This document shows positions 32,189-42,906 of a stretch of 64,000 nucleotides of DNA, piece by piece. The notes below the pieces were generated by a model. It saw only the letters and a list, made by a program, of their open reading frames with translations. It was not told the DNA's origin and searched no databases. The translations under genes and the position numbers were made by a program. Source of the DNA: Poa pratensis (Eukaryota; Streptophyta; Magnoliopsida; Poales; Poaceae); contig CAMZMU010000071.1 in the NCBI GenBank assembly GCA_947311845.1, forward strand, positions 16,915,799 to 16,979,798. The letters are read 5' to 3'. How positions within the stretch are numbered: position 1 is the stretch's first letter; the number at the start of each line of letters is the position of its first letter.

Positions 32189-32265
32189 GTACACAGATCG
32201 CTCACTTGCGCCCCCGCAGTGTAGCGCTGTACTTCGGTTCGGCTCCCGGTGTCGTACGTGCGTAC
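32189..32265 (+). promoter_or_regulatory. Cluster of GTAC motifs (possible copper-response elements)
   Basis: Four GTAC cores lie at 32189, 32229, 32254 and 32262. GTAC is the core bound by SBP-domain factors such as CRR1/SPL7, which activate copper-uptake genes under copper deficiency. The one at 32262 sits in TGCGTAC, close to the extended SBP consensus. Position directly upstream of a copper-transporter ORF is suggestive; binding is not shown. Confidence 0.55.
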
Positions 32266-32357
32266 TGCACAGTGCACACCACACGCGCATAAATACGCCC
32301 ATCCGCGACACGCCCAGATGCAACTATCAAAACCCCCACACGAATCAGCCGCTAGCG

Positions 32358-32804
32358 ATGGACATGGGAGGCATGGCCGCGCCTCCGGGGGCCGCGGCGG
32401 CGCACGGTGGCAGGCGGATGCACTACATGCACATGACCTTCTACTGGGGCACTCAGTCGGAGATCCTCTTCCACGGGTGGCCCGGCGCGCGCGGCGGCAT
32501 GTACGCGCTCGCCCTCGCCGCCGTCTTCGCCCTGGCCGTGCTCATCGAGCTCCTCGGCTCCTTCCGCGGGATCAACTCCTCGCGCGGCCGGCGCGCCTCG
32601 GCCGGGGCGGCGGTGCACGTGGTGCGCGTCGGGGCGGCCTACGTGCTCATGCTCGCGCTCATGTCGTTCAATGTCGGCGTCCTCCTCGCGGCCGTCGCGG
32701 GCCACGCGGCGGGGTTCCTGCTCTTCAGGGCCGGCCTCTGCGGCGGGCGGGAGCAGGTGAGGGACGGAGACAAGGAATACCTCGCGCCGGCGGCGGGCTG
32801 CTAG
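32358..32804 (+). CDS. COPT: COPT/Ctr-family copper transporter
   Basis: Intronless 148-aa ORF, the usual length for plant COPT proteins, which import Cu(I) across the plasma or an endomembrane as homotrimers. The N-terminus is Met/His-rich (M1, M3, M6, then MHYMHMTFYWG at 21-31), the extracellular copper-capturing region. Helix 1 spans about residues 48-67. After a basic cytosolic loop (GRRAS), helix 2 (about 86-104) contains the family's MxxxM selectivity motif (M98, M102), and helix 3 (about 106-124) contains GxxxG (G115, G119) for tight packing. A Cys ends the protein (C148). All key residues are present, so the gene looks functional. The start is chosen because the Met-rich motif begins there and the context GCTAGCGATGG is good. 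Member number within the family cannot be assigned. Upstream GTAC motifs suggest copper-deficiency control. Confidence 0.94.
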   Translation: MDMGGMAAPPGAAAAHGGRRMHYMHMTFYWGTQSEILFHGWPGARGGMYALALAAVFALAVLIELLGSFRGINSSRGRRASAGAAVHVVRVGAAYVLMLALMSFNVGVLLAAVAGHAAGFLLFRAGLCGGREQVRDGDKEYLAPAAGC

Positions 32805-33032
32805 GTCTTCATCTGTCTTTGCCAGTAGGGTTTGGAAATGTTGTTGGTGTGATCCGGTTAATCTGCATGTGGTTTCATTGGCACGGTGCATGGCTGCATG
32901 CAAATTTCGTGATGGATATATCCATTTGTTAGGTGTAGCGCTGCTCATTTTGGGTTGCGTCATGATCCGGCAATTAATTGATGGTGTGCTGTCAGAGTGT
33001 CAGTATGTGATGCACTATATATCTCATTTAGA
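32805..33032 (+). other. 3' UTR region of the COPT gene
   Basis: Non-coding sequence after the stop. The first AATAAA, a possible polyadenylation signal, occurs at about 33087 within the following repeat; another is near 33357. Confidence 0.45.
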
Positions 33033-33490
33033 AAATGAATATATACGGCGTAGCTGCACCCAAATAATTTCTTAATGTGAAGGAAAAATAAAGTACCGGC
33101 TTTTTTCGAGAGAAAAATGAAGTTACCGGCTTCATGCCTGACATATCCTTTGTCGATCGCGTCTCTGTATCACTTTATTACTATACCCAAATGGAACGTG
33201 TAGCAGAGAAATCATCGCTTTAATTTGTCTCGTGGTGGCTCGTTTATTTGTTCATGACTGGTTGATGTGTTTATGATTTATTGATGTGTTATTTGAGCGG
33301 CAAATGAATATATACGGCATAGATGTGCACCTAAATAATTTCTTGTAGTTAAACAAAAATAAAGGACGAGCTCATGCTTGATTTTTTCTTACTCGATCGC
33401 TTTTCAGTGTTCCTGCTCTACCGATTTTCTTCCATCTATAATGCTCGCGCTACCCAAATGGAGCGCGTGATAGCAGAGGGATTTCACATT
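33033..33490. repeat. Diverged tandem duplication downstream of COPT
   Basis: AAATGAATATATACGGC begins at 33033 and at 33302. The two copies share, in order, CCAAATAATTTCTT, an AAAATAAAG signal, a CGATCGC segment and ACCCAAATGGA(A/G)CG, with an offset of about 268 bp. Both copies carry AATAAA, so the gene may have two alternative polyadenylation sites. Confidence 0.75.
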
Positions 33491-33593
33491 TCCGCTATGA
33501 ACCGTCCTCATTTGCGGATGGTATTTCCTTACTACGCAAACCAAACAAAATATTCTAAATATAACCAGACCAATAAGTTGGTAGTACTTCTAT

Positions 33594-34718
33594 GAGAGAA
33601 TTCCTTATTTGCCCCTTCCTTAAAATCGTCTTCCTTATTTGGCCCTAAAAAAATAATACTTCTCAATTTGACACCTAAATTACATTTCTTTCCTTACATG
33701 GCCCTCTAGTGCATTTTGCGCACTAACATTGTTAAATAGGAACGTGACAAGACTCTTTTACCCCCGATAAATTATGTGACAAAAAAAAATCTTCGCTACC
33801 AGGAATATATCCTGGATATATTTATTTTGTTATGCATGCAATTTCACAGCCAAGAATATATACTGGATATATTTCTTTTGTTATGCATGTATTTATTTTT
33901 TCTATTAATGCAAGTTCTGAAATTATTGTTAATCCATTTGGATCTGAAAAATCTTGTGGATCAACACAACGTTGATCATTGACATAAATTATTCATGAAC
34001 ATATGGACAGAGAAGAATACAAATAACAAAAAAGAAAGCACCAGATCCAATCTCAGGAAAATATATTGAAGAAGAAAAAAATCGTCTGGAATAAGATCCA
34101 ATCGTGCTCGCGGCCCTGCTCTGCTTTGTCATCGTGTTGTGGAGGAGGAGGCGGCAAGCGGCGTGGTCGGCGCCGGACGAGAAGGAGAACGGCCGCCGCC
34201 CCGTCCCCGCCGCATTACGGCGATGTCGAGCGCCGCCTCGCGGAGGAGGTCCTCTACCTTCAACTCCCTCTGGAGCTCCGGCCCACCGGCCCCCGCCGCC
34301 CTGCACCCTGGGGGCGGATCCCTCGCCACCCACGTCCGCGCCGACCGGCGGAAGCGCCGCAGGCTCAAGCGCATCTCCGAGCCCGAAGACCCCGGCTACG
34401 AGTAGCCCCTCGCGCCCTCGTGCAGCACACGCGCCGCCACGCGCTGCGGGAGGCGTCGGGCGCACCGCGCGCTCGCCGCCACCGTCTGTCGCCTCCTCGG
34501 CTAGGACATCGAGAGGCTGCCCAGTGCCCATCATCGTTTTAGTCAGGGAGGGGTATTTTGGTCAAATAAAGAAAAAACTAACGACAAAACATAACGCCAC
34601 AAACGGTAGGGCCATGTAAGGAAAGAAATGAAATTTATTTGTCAAATTGGGAAGAAATGTTTTTTAGGGCCAAATAGGGAAGACAATTTTAAGGAAGGGC
34701 CAAATAAGGAATTCTCTC
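33594..34718. mobile_element. Second Mutator-like element, small
   Basis: 1125 bp with ~112 bp terminal inverted repeats (33594-33707 and 34608-34718), outer end GAGAGAATTCCTTATTTG. It is flanked by TACTTCTAT (33585-33593) and TACTTCTAA (34719-34727), a 9-bp duplication with one mismatch. There is no transposase. The AT-rich left interior has a ~54-bp direct repeat (GAATATATCCTGGATATATT at about 33801 and GAATATATACTGGATATATT at about 33855). The right interior (34090-34530) is sharply GC-rich and gene-like, so this is probably another Pack-MULE. Confidence 0.87.
34090..34530 (+). pseudogene. GC-rich captured gene fragment in the second MULE
   Basis: Several overlapping plus-strand frames are open, including one starting MLAALLCFVIVLWRRRRQ (a possible short membrane anchor) at 34104 and one with SSAASRRRSSTFNSLWSSG (from about 34224). 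I do not recognise the parent gene. The abrupt shift from ~30% to >70% GC inside an AT-rich element, in grass-gene-like composition, supports capture of a host exon or 5' region. Confidence 0.4.
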
Positions 34719-34727
34719 TACTTCTAA

Positions 34728-35220
34728 AACACGGTACATCATATGCATATGCATATACTTCCAAAATTTCCTTGCCTCACTAGTTTTAGGATAATAACAG
34801 ACCCCCACCCCTTTTCTCCCAATGATAAAATCATCTTTGCATTCCGCCAACTGCCATCTTTGTGTTATTTTCTTCGTTTATGCAGGGATTTACATGTTTG
34901 AATGCCATCGCAAGGTAAAAGAAGTTTGACAATTGACGATACGCTAGTATTTTCATCTTAACTCCTTGCTTCAGAATTTCAATTTTGGCAATTGTGACTT
35001 CTAAAACTTTGTATCGCAAGGCGGTTTCCCGGTTGATATGTTGTGTCCTTCACCGTCACCTTATTACTTTAACTATTTATTTATTTTGAAATGTATATAT
35101 GTATCACCAAATTACGTCAAGAAAAATGACATACCATGGAAAAAAATGACATGGGAATTGAACTGAACTGGAAGACCGAATGTGGCTATCTACTCGAATT
35201 CTCGAATTCTTCGAGGCAAT
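34728..35220. other. AT-rich intergenic sequence
   Basis: No recognised feature before the LINE sequence begins. Confidence 0.4.
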
Positions 35221-35322
35221 GTACCACCAGGGGTGTTAGTCGAAAAAGGGGTACAAAAAAATTGTGGATATGCAAGTGAGCCGAAGAAGTGCTAGAATAC
35301 AAAAACTAAAAAACAAATCGCA

Positions 35323-35439
35323 ATGAAAGGTATGATATGGAATACCGATGGTTTAGGGGATCCTGCGAAACATGTTTCGGTCCAAGATGTTGTTCGTGAG
35401 TTGAAGCTAGATTTTGTTGCTTTAATAGAGACAGGGCGC
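35323..35439 (+). pseudogene. LINE ORF2 endonuclease, N-terminal piece
   Basis: MKGMIWNTDGLGDPAKHVS then LKLDFVALIETG: the Trp-Asn start and the E of ALIETG are catalytic-core landmarks of the APE-type endonuclease in plant L1 elements. It continues at 37390 after the nested LINE. The extra open codons after 35440 belong to the inserted LINE. Confidence 0.75.
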
Positions 35440-37385
35440 AATTTGCATATGAAAGACTTGACGAAGACCCTTTTTAGTTTGAAAATAATGACCGATGTCA
35501 TCGTTAACTCTAATACCGACACTCCCCCCCTGAACAAATTGCGTAATCCAATCACACCATTCTTGTGCAAAACCTTTCATACGCAAAGCTTGTTGGAGGA
35601 ATGGCCAACATCTTACAATATGCAGATGACACGATTTTATTTATGGAACATGATTTGGAGAAAGCGGTAAATATGAAACTCATCCTTTGTATTTTTGAAC
35701 AACTTTCAGGCCTCAAAATAAATTTTCACAAGAGTGAATTTCTTTGTTTCGGGAAGGCTAAGGAGGTAGAGAACCAATACAAGCAAATCTTCGGATGTGA
35801 GTCTAGATCTTTACCTTTCAAATACCTTGGAGTTCCAATTCATTATAGGAGACTCCGAAACGATGAATGGCAACCGGTTGAATGCCGTTTCGAAGGCAAG
35901 CTCGGCTGTTGGAAAAGGAAAATGTTGTCTTATGGAGACCGGCTGGTTCTTGTTAATTCGGTGCTAACAAGCCTTCCGATGTTCATGCTATCATTTTTCG
36001 AATTACCTAAAGGGGTAAGAAAGAGGTTAGATTTTTATAGATCTCGTTTCTTTTGGCAGAGCGATGAGAATAAAAGAAAATACAGATTAACCAAATGGAA
36101 CATTATCTGTCGACCGAAAGACCAGGGGGGTTTAGGGGTAGAGGTACTTGAGCTAAAAAATAAATGTTTGTTAAGCAAATGGCTGTTCAAACTTTTAAAC
36201 GAGGAAGGGGTTTGGCAGGAGCTGCTACAAAACAAATACCTTCATAGTAAAACATTAGCTCAGGTGGAAGCTCAACCTACTGATTCTCCCTTTTGGAAAG
36301 GCCTAATGAGAGTCAAAGAGGATTTCTTCATTAGGGGGTCGTTTAAAATAGGCAATGGGGAAACAAAAAGGTTTTGGGAAGACACTTGGTTGGGTGATTC
36401 CCCATTGATGAACCAATATCCATTACTATATAACATCGTGCAACGACAACATGCTTCGGTACATGATGTGTTACACAATGCACCGCCGCTAAATCTAGGT
36501 TTTAGGAGGGCTCTTGTAGGGAATAAATGGGACATGTGGTCTCATTTATGCCATAGATTAATGGAGGTAACGTTGACAGATGTTCCAGATGTGTTTAAGT
36601 GGAATCTGAACCAAAATGGTCAATTTACTGTTAAATCTATGTATGAGGAGCTAATGAATGGACATACTAGATATTTACAGAAGTATCTTTGGAAACTAAA
36701 AATTCCACAGAAAATTAAGATATTTATGTGGTTCCTTCATAAAAAAGTCTTGCTAACAAAAGATAAGCTTGCCAAGCGGAACTGGAAGGGTAATTCACAC
36801 TGTTCCTTTTGTGGGAACGATGAGAGTATCGATCGCCTCTTTATTTCCTGCCCTTTTGCGAAGCTCGTTTGGCGGGTGGTTTTCTGTACGTATAATATTC
36901 CACCTCCTACTAATGTCACAAATATGTTTGGGAATTGGTTGCGGGGGTGGATAAAAAGACCAAAAATAGGATCCTTATAGGCGTGTCAGCTATTTGTTGG
37001 TCCATATGGAATTGTATGGAATTGTAGGAATGATATTGTGTTTAACAGGAAAGATAAATTTCATGTTTTACAGGTTATTCATACGGCGGTACATTGGATC
37101 CAGTTATGGGCTTTCCTGCTGCCTTCGGATCAGCGGGAACTTATGGTGGCTGGATGTACGAGACTCTTGCGGGTGGCACAGGATTTTTTCTCCCGGCATA
37201 CGTGGCAGCATATTAGTCGACTTTCGTAGTTTACTTTACTTTCGCCAGTGCCTGTTGAGGTGTCTTTTTGAATCTTTGTGATTTTCGAAGATGTAACTTT
37301 AAGATACGACATACTTTGTAATAATGCGGCTGTGTGCATCACTCGATGCAGAGGCTGGGATTAATAAAATTCCCTTTTCTAAAAA
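35440..37385 (+). mobile_element. Nested 5'-truncated L1-type LINE
   Basis: Flanked by AATAGAGACAGGGCGC (35424-35439) and AATAGAGACAGGGTGC (37386-37401), a 16-bp target duplication with one transition; the leading AA may derive from the poly(A). The 3' end is AATAAAATTCCCTTTTCTAAAAAAA, consisting of a polyadenylation signal and short A-tail. The 5' end is truncated within RT and preceded by ~130 bp of unassigned sequence. Confidence 0.88.
35565..36980 (+). pseudogene. LINE ORF2: RT C-terminal part and zf-RVT domain
   Basis: 471 open codons. It enters RT just before the catalytic ILQYADDTILFMEH (residues ~16-29), continues LSGLKINFHKSE and LPFKYLGVPIHYRRL, then LSYGDRLVLVNSVL and SRFFWQS. It ends with the zinc-finger RVT domain (WKLKIPQKIKIFMWFLHKK; HCSFCGNDESIDRLFISCPF). 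Endonuclease and the front of RT are missing because of 5' truncation. The frame breaks at 36980. A further ORF2 tail is seen to about 37280. Confidence 0.9.
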
Positions 37386-37401
37386 AATAGAGACAGGGTG
37401 C

Positions 37402-38390
37402 TCAAACTTTTCAGCGCCATTCTTGAAATTCTTAGCTGGGGGAATGGACTATGTGTGGTACTCCCTTCCACAATAAGGATGCTCGGGGGGGTATTCTGGT
37501 AGGTTTTAATAATGAAATATTATGAGTACAAAGTGTTGTTACTGGTGATTTTTGTGCAAAATTTAAATTGAAATCTAAGGCTGATCGTTTCTTGTGGATT
37601 TTAGTTGTGGCATACGGGGCTGCCCAAGATGCCCAAAAACCAGATTTTTTTGCAGAACTGGTTAGAATTTGCGAAAATGAGGACTTACCCATGCTGGTGG
37701 GAGGTGACTTCAATATTATTCGGAGGCAAGAAGAGAAAATAACTCCAATTTTAACGCGCATTGGCCGTTTATTTTTAATGCTATAATTGAAAGTTTGAAT
37801 CTTAGAGAGATTGATCTCTCGGGCAGACAATATAGCTGGGCAAGCCGACGAGAAGATCCAATATTTGAGAAGTTGGACCGTTTTCTAATGAGTGTTGAGT
37901 GGGAACAAAAATTCCCATTGGTAACGGTACACGCTAGAACGCGTACGGGGTCCGACCATACTCCTCTTATACTTGACACGGGGGCTCAAGCTCATTTAGG
38001 AAACAAATCGAGATTCTCGTTTGAGTTGTCTTGGCTTCGCCAACTAGGTTTTTTAAAATGATTAGTCATGAATGGAGGTCCATAAATGATGGATTATCTC
38101 CGACTGAGAGGTGGCATAATAAAATTAGGCATATTCGGCAGTTCTTGAGAGGCTGGGCGAAAAATATTAGCGGAGTGTACAAAAAACTAAAACAAAAGTT
38201 ACTTCTCTTAATTGATGGGTTAGACATCAAAGCAGAAACCACACCTCTTACGGTTGCGGAGAGGGCTGCCAAAAAGGAGGCGGATGAGTTTCTGGCTAAA
38301 GCAATGCGAGATGAAGAGTCCAAGTGGGCTCAAAGGGCGAAAATTAAACATGTTCAAGAAGGGGGTAATAATACTAGATTTTTTTAATTT
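37402..38390 (+). pseudogene. LINE ORF2 endonuclease and linker (host LINE)
   Basis: Broken frames together give the rest of the endonuclease: a GGMDYVWYSLP segment, LPMLVGGDFNIIRRQEEK (37680-37740; the catalytic Asp-Asn), RQYSWASRREDPIFEKLDRF, and GSDHTPLILDT (the catalytic SDH). A charged helical linker (WHNKIRHIRQFLRGWAKN) follows, to 38387. At least four frame changes or stops interrupt it. Confidence 0.82.
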
Positions 38391-38464
38391 CTAATGGTAA
38401 GCATCGGAAAAAGCAAATTTTCCAATTAGAACAAGATGAGGGAACAATTGGTGGAGAGAATAAT

Positions 38465-40392
38465 TTGAAAACATTCATCTCTGAGTATTATAAAAAATTG
38501 TTTGGGGCGCCGGACCCTAGTTTCTTCTCTATGGTGGAGTCTGTTAATGATGATTTACCACAGATTTCACCCCAAAAAAAATTAATCTTGACTACCGCTT
38601 TTAGTGAGAAGGAGGTATTCGAGGCTATTTCTCAAATGGAACATAATAAAGCTCCCAGACCAGATGGGTTACCGACTGAGTTCTACCAAATTTTTTGGGA
38701 AGTCATCAAGAGTGACTTGATGGCTATGTTTGCTCAATTACATAATGGTGATCTTCCTCTTTTTAGATTGAACTTTGGGGTTATTACTTTGTTACCCAAA
38801 AAAGAGGATGCAAGTAGGATCAAACAATATAGACCCATATGTTTATTGAATGTTAGCTTCAATTTTTTTACTAAAGTGGGTACGAATCGTGTGTCATCAA
38901 TTGCGCATAAAGTCATTAGACCTTCGCAATCTGCCTTCATACCTGGTAGGAACATACTTGAAGGGGTGGTAATTTTGCATGAATCTATCCATGAAATACA
39001 AAGGAAGAAGTTAGATGGTGTGCTTTTCAAAATTGATTTTGAAAAGGCATACGATAAAGTTAAATGGTCTTTTTTACAACAAGCACTACGCATGAAGGGT
39101 TTTGATCCTATATGGTGTGAGTGGGTCAGTAGGTTTATTCAGGGAAGGAGTGTTGGAATTCGTGTAAATGATGACATTCGTCATTATTTCAAAACTCTAA
39201 AAGGACTAAGACAGGGAGACCCCTTTATCCCCGATTCTGTTTAATATTGTAGCAGACATGTTGGCTGTCCTTATAGCAAGGGCAAAGGAGGATGGTCAAG
39301 TTGGCGGCCTCACTCCTCATCTTGTTGAGGGCGGGTGTCAATTCTACAATATGCTGATGACACGATTCTTTTTCTTGAACATGATATCGAAAAGGCGGTA
39401 AACATGAAGTTGATTTTATCAATGTTTGAGCAATTGTCTGGGCTCAAGATAAATTTCCATAAGAGTGAGCATTATTGTTTTGGTAAAGCTAAAGATGTGC
39501 AAAGTGAATACCGCTCAATTTTTGGGTGCGAGATAGGATCTTTGCCGTTCAAGTACTTAGGTATTCCGACCCACTACCGTAAATTGTTGAATAAGGAGTG
39601 GAAACTAGTGGAAGACCGCTTTGAGAAGAAACTAGGATGTTGGGCGGGAAATATGCTCTCATATGGGGATCGTCTTGTTTTGATTAATTCTCTTCTAACT
39701 AGCCTTCCAATGTTTCTGCTTTCTTTCTTCCAAATCCCAGTGGGGGTGCGTAAGAGGCTTGATTTTTATCACTCTAGATTCTTTTGGCAGAGCGACAAAC
39801 ATAAAAGAAAGTATCAGTTGTCTAAATGGAATATCATTTGTCTCCCTAAACATGAAGGGGGCTGGGAATTGAGGTTTTGGAGATAAAGAACAAATGCCTA
39901 TTAAGTAAATGGTTGTACAAAATTCTTAATGAAGAAGGTGTATGGCGTGAGCTGTTGTGCAACCAATATTTGAAAAACAAAACTTTATCTCAATTTGAGG
40001 CCAAGCCTACTGACTCTCCTTTTTGGAAAGGTTTTATGTCGGTTAAACATGAGTTTTTCAAACGAGGTTCTTTTAATGTTGGTAATGGCCTACATACTCG
40101 TTTTTGGGAAGATACTTGGCTTGGTAATAAACCTCTAGCTGAACAATATCCCTCTTTGTTTAATATTGTCCGCCATAAAAATGTTGTAGTGGCATAGGTG
40201 CTAGCAAATAATCCTCTAAACGTTGAGTTTAGAAGAGCTTTGACGGGGGATAGGTGGATTTCATGGCTAAAATTGGTAGAGAAACTAACGGATGTTAATC
40301 TATCAGACAACGATGATGTTTTCCTTTGGAGGTTGACAAATACCAAGAAATTTACCGTTAGTTCGATGTATTCTGATTTCATGCATGGACAT
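38465..40392 (+). pseudogene. LINE ORF2 reverse transcriptase and zf-RVT start (host LINE)
   Basis: RT begins KTFISEYYKKLFG and includes HNKAPRPDGLPTEFYQ, YRPICLLNVSFNFFTKV, FKIDFEKAYDKVKW and GLRQGDPF. After a break near 39240 it gives ILQYADDTILFLEHDIEK (39341), FPFKYLG-type motifs and WKGFMSVKHEFFKRGSF. The zf-RVT segment starts near 40200 and is cut at FMHGH by the LTR element at 40393. Confidence 0.85.
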
Positions 40393-40890
40393 TGACAAGG
40401 ATATACATCTCGGGTACCCTACCATAAGGGTACCTGGTCCACGTGTCGACTAAGGCCCAGTTATCAAGAGCCTACATGAAGCCCATGACGAAAGGCCAAC
40501 AAGATGGAGTACCCTCCAAGATTAGACATATGCATAGTCGGTTTATACTTTCCTTACATGTAAACAGGGTCGGTTATGGACTCCCGAGACCCAACCTCTT
40601 ATATAAAGGCTGGGAGGGCCGCCGATCCTGGACAAGCCATACTCGAACCACCAAAAGCCCTAGCGAGATCGACATCTCGCTGGAGCTCCCCTTGTAACCG
40701 CATAATCTCACACGATCAATACCAAGACAAGCAGGAAGTAGGGTCTTTACCTCCACCCGAGGGGCCTAAACCTGGGTAAATCTTTGCCTCTGCTTGTCAG
40801 CCGACGAAACTACCAGTACTACCACGTTCTCTCCCCATAATATCAACCCTAGGTCCTAACCATGGGATTTGATGAGTACACCCCTAGTCA
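40393..40890 (+). repeat. 5' LTR of Gypsy-type element 2
   Basis: About 498 bp from TGACAAGGATATACATCTCG to CCCCTAGTCA, with TATATAAAG at about 40600 and a PBS two bases after the end. The partner LTR is not in the window because later insertions separate it. Confidence 0.75.
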
Positions 40891-40892
40891 AT

Positions 40893-42906
40893 TGGCGCCG
40901 TCTGTGGGAAAGAATAGTGCTGGACTCACGGTTTCTTTGGTTCCATCGGAAAACGGCGACTCGCTGATCGGATCTACAAACGGCAACTCGCCGGCTGCAT
41001 CAACAAACCAGAACTCGCCGACTCGGGCGGCACACGGCAACTCGCCGACTCACTCGACAAACGGCAGCACGCCAGCTTCACCTGCAAAAAGCACATCAGA
41101 TCCTCTGATGGACTTCGAGCCACACTCGCCAGAATTCCAGGAGACGTTTGCCGATCTCGAGTCAGGTTTGGGTTTAACCGTTGGCTCGTTCAATTTTTTC
41201 GTCAACAAGCTTGGTGTGCAGGACTTGACAGATCCACGCCGACTCGCGACTTCCGCACCCGAGGCTCCATCGGTTGCGGCTCCTTCGACTGCGGATCCAT
41301 CAACTGCGTCCATACCATCGTCGATCCTCCAGGCCTGATCGTCTGTAACAACCATGTCGACTCGAGAGATCAACGAGCTCATCGAAGAACTCCAAGGTGA
41401 GGAGGCTGAATCAGCATACCGCACAAACAATCCCGAGCTCAATCTCCCACTCGAGGATAGCTTCGACTGCGGGATCTCCCTCAGCGACTTCGACGAGCCA
41501 GAAACTCATATCGACAACCACGTCGACTCGAGATCTGCACCAACAACAACCTCGACTTCGAGATCCATAACAACTTCGCCGACACCGAGATGAGCATAGG
41601 CGATGAAGGCATCGACAGCGAGATCCGTCCAGACGGACCACTCGACGGGCAAATCGACTCTGACATGAGCCTCGATGAAGACGTCGAGTCCATGACGGGA
41701 CTCGAAAACACATACACATACCATCGGGTGATACCCCAGCAGGTCTACGTTGCCTTCGCCTTCGCCGCAGAGTTCCCGTGCACGGTTACTATGCCGGATG
41801 GAGTCACAAATCTCACAATTACTGCTGAGATGGCAGCAAAAGCAGATAAAGTCATCAAGGAGTGCACAATGATGCCAGCAGACGCAACACGGGAGGAGAT
41901 GCTGACCTTCCAGTACTTCAACTGGCGGGAATCACTTCGACTGCAGCAGATTAGAGCAACACTCGAAGAACGTAAAAAGCAAGCTAGCTTGTCGAGTGCG
42001 CGAAGAAGACAGCTCTCCCTGAGCTCCACCGGGCGAGCAGACACAAGACCCAGATCAAGGCTGTCACACCTCGCCCCAGATGAGAGGGCAGCACTCACCC
42101 GCAACCTAGGCCACTCTTTCATGACATACGACGAGGAGGGAGTGCCAGTACACAAAACAGCTGCGGGTTCTCTCTTTACTGCTGCAGCATATCTAGAGGC
42201 AATCAAGCCTCCAGCGGATGACCCCAATGCAAAACTACATCGCCAACAGATCAAATCATTCGCCTTAGCGGCGAAGGCCATACGCCAAATCCCAAAAACT
42301 CCAGGAGGGAGTCGAGATCGTGCCATAGTTGACACGTGTCGTGAAGAGCATAATCGCAGTGGTCGCCGCCACCACTCGAAGGAAAGAAGTGGCTCACGTC
42401 GGCGCAGGTCCAGAAGCAGATCACGCAGATCTTGCAGTAGCGACTCGTACTCTGATCGGGAGCCCGAGCCACACGGAGCTCTGTGCTTCACTCGACGCGT
42501 CCGCGAGACACGGATGCCCAAAGGGTTCAAACTCACATCTGAACAGCCCAAATACACGGGTCGACAGGAACCTTCAGGATGGCTGGAAGACTACAGGCTG
42601 GCTGTCGCGTGCCAGCGAGGCACAAATATCACAGCCATGCAATACATACGACTCATGCTCGATGGCACAGCCCGCGACTGGCCCAAGGCTCTACCCCCAT
42701 CAACATATGACTCGTGGGATCACTTCCGCACAGACTTCATCAAAAACTTCGAGCCTCTATGTGAGCGCCCAAAAACGTTCGAGGAGTTGCGAGCTTGCGT
42801 TCAACGGTCAGACGAAATGTTGAGGTCATACATCCGACGATGGACTGATATATGCAACTCAGTTGGAGTAATTTCAGAAGATATGGCCATGGATGCTTTC
42901 ATCATC
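40893..42906 (+). pseudogene. Gypsy gag (element 2), interrupted
   Basis: Three successive frames. 40893-41338 has a run of Asn-Ser-Pro repeats (NGNSPAAS, HGNSPTHS). 41354-41593 is acidic. 41590-42906 contains an Arg/Ser-rich stretch (RRRRSRSRSRRSCSSDSYSD), then the retrotransposon gag capsid domain: FKLTSEQPKYTGRQEP, WLEDYRLAV, ARDWPKALPPSTYDSW, FRTDFIKNFEPLCERP and LRSYIRRWTDICNS. The frame runs on past 42906 into the next LTR (to 42975), so those last ~23 codons are not gag. Stops at 41336 and 41591 split the N-terminal part. Confidence 0.82.

Larger units (their letters stand above)
35220..40392 (+). mobile_element. L1-type LINE (host LINE), interrupted and 3'-cut
   Basis: The left boundary is uncertain. 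The sequence before 35320 reads QVSRRSARIQKLKNKSQ then stop, like the C-terminus of LINE ORF1. ORF2 starts at 35323 (MKGMIWNTDGLGDPAKH, the endonuclease N-terminus) and runs into IETG at about 35435, where a second LINE is inserted. It resumes at 37386 with the rest of the endonuclease (GGDFNII, GSDHTPL), then RT and zf-RVT, until the Gypsy insertion at 40393. Frameshifts and stops are frequent, so it is inactive. Confidence 0.85.
40393..42906 (+). mobile_element. Gypsy-type LTR element 2 (5' part only)
   Basis: LTR, PBS TGGCGCCGTCTGTGGGAA (40893-40910) and a gag region up to 42906, where element 3 inserts. The remainder lies beyond 64000 or is lost. It inserted in the LINE zf-RVT region. Confidence 0.75.

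Noticed and set aside
32352..32963. 203-aa minus-strand ORF over the copper transporter
   Set aside because: Shadow of a GC-rich coding sequence. The plus strand has all COPT family motifs.
40576..40779. 67-aa ORF in element 2
   Set aside because: Lies within the LTR and spans the TATA region; not conserved coding sequence as far as I can see.
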